The translations under genes and the position numbers were made by a program. This document shows, piece after piece, positions 63,897-64,000 of a stretch of DNA of 64,000 nt. The notes under the pieces are model-generated. The model had not been told where the DNA came from, made no database searches, and saw only the letters and a program-made list of their open reading frames with translations. The stretch is from Metabacillus sp. KUDC1714 (lineage in GTDB: Bacteria > Bacillota > Bacilli > Bacillales > Bacillaceae), in assembly GCF_014217835.1 (NCBI RefSeq), contig NZ_CP055263.1, positions 2,483,501 to 2,547,500 on the forward strand, given 5' to 3'. Each line of letters starts with the position of its first letter. The stretch's first letter is position 1.

Positions 63897-64000
63897 GGCT
63901 GTTTTCGCAAATCTTGTTGCTTTTAAAATAGTATTGGGTTGGTTGATTGGCACTCCAGGATGCTCGCTTTCCTTGGGGCGGGCGATGAGCCTCCTCAGCG
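63897..64000 (+). repeat. ~220-bp intergenic repeat, copy D (cut by the window end)
   Basis: Starts GGCTGTTTTCGCAAATCTTG and continues through GGTTGATTGGCACTCCAGGATGCTCG to GAGCCTCCTCAGCG. Same orientation as copies A to C. The right half lies beyond the window. Confidence 0.85.

Overview
The window is chromosomal DNA of a low-GC, endospore-forming member of the Bacillaceae. The evidence is gene order. Long stretches follow the Bacillus subtilis blocks yfkE-yfkD-yfkC-yfkAB-yfjT-pdaA-yfjP-yfjO-yfjN and yfhD-yfhE-yfhF-recX-yfhH-sspK-yfhJ-yfhP-mutY-yfhS-fabL-sspE-ygaB-ygaC-ygaD-ygaE-gsaB, with ywbE/ywbD and yfmL between them. Spore genes (pdaA, sspK, sspE), strong AAGGAGG-type ribosome binding sites and Rho-independent terminators agree with this. 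No rRNA gene, no complete tRNA gene and no CRISPR array was seen.

Region 1 (1-14022) is the yfk/yfj core: the end of a Ca2+/H+ exchanger, a YczE-type membrane protein, yfkD, a secreted beta-propeller protein, MscS-type yfkC, radical-SAM yfkAB, class I fumarase, the spore cortex deacetylase pdaA, a DNA glycosylase and two RNA modification enzymes. A solitary TnpB element with its omega-RNA (about 8945-10492) sits between pdaA and yfjP. Region 2 (14022-32800) is accessory and mostly about sensing and transport: a two-component system next to an FtsX-type ABC exporter whose permease is frameshifted; the Ser/Thr symporter sstT behind a long leader; a CoA-disulfide reductase; and a four-gene signalling cluster (hybrid kinase, CheR methyltransferase, REC-PAS-PAS kinase, periplasmic sugar-binding protein). 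The first two genes of that cluster look like the RsbK/RsbM pair of the B. cereus group but have no sigB next to them. A FAD oxidoreductase and an EamA transporter follow.

Region 3 (32800-42830) has ywbE and ywbD pulled apart by a LacI-controlled catabolic operon (ThuA, two Gfo/Idh/MocA dehydrogenases, a sugar isomerase/epimerase), then a phosphatase-fold protein and the DEAD-box helicase yfmL. Region 4 (42830-64000) holds an orphan phage-type amidase beside a cluster of DnaA boxes, then the yfh/yga core, and ends with an ABC-2 exporter operon.

Several families of intergenic repeats are present. A ~220-bp element with TIR-like ends occurs at 33878, 47427, 55853 and 63897, all in the same orientation, with a decayed inverted relic near 54510. 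A second family built on CTAGCTCCAGCGCCTAG occurs at 42961, 44802 and 59284. These repeats mark most places where the gene order departs from B. subtilis. The best candidates for undescribed biology are the orphan RsbK/RsbM-like cluster with its own binding protein, the ThuA/Gfo operon with its two operators, the DnaA-box cluster, the tRNA T-arm-like leader of the GNAT gene and the unidentified sstT leader.
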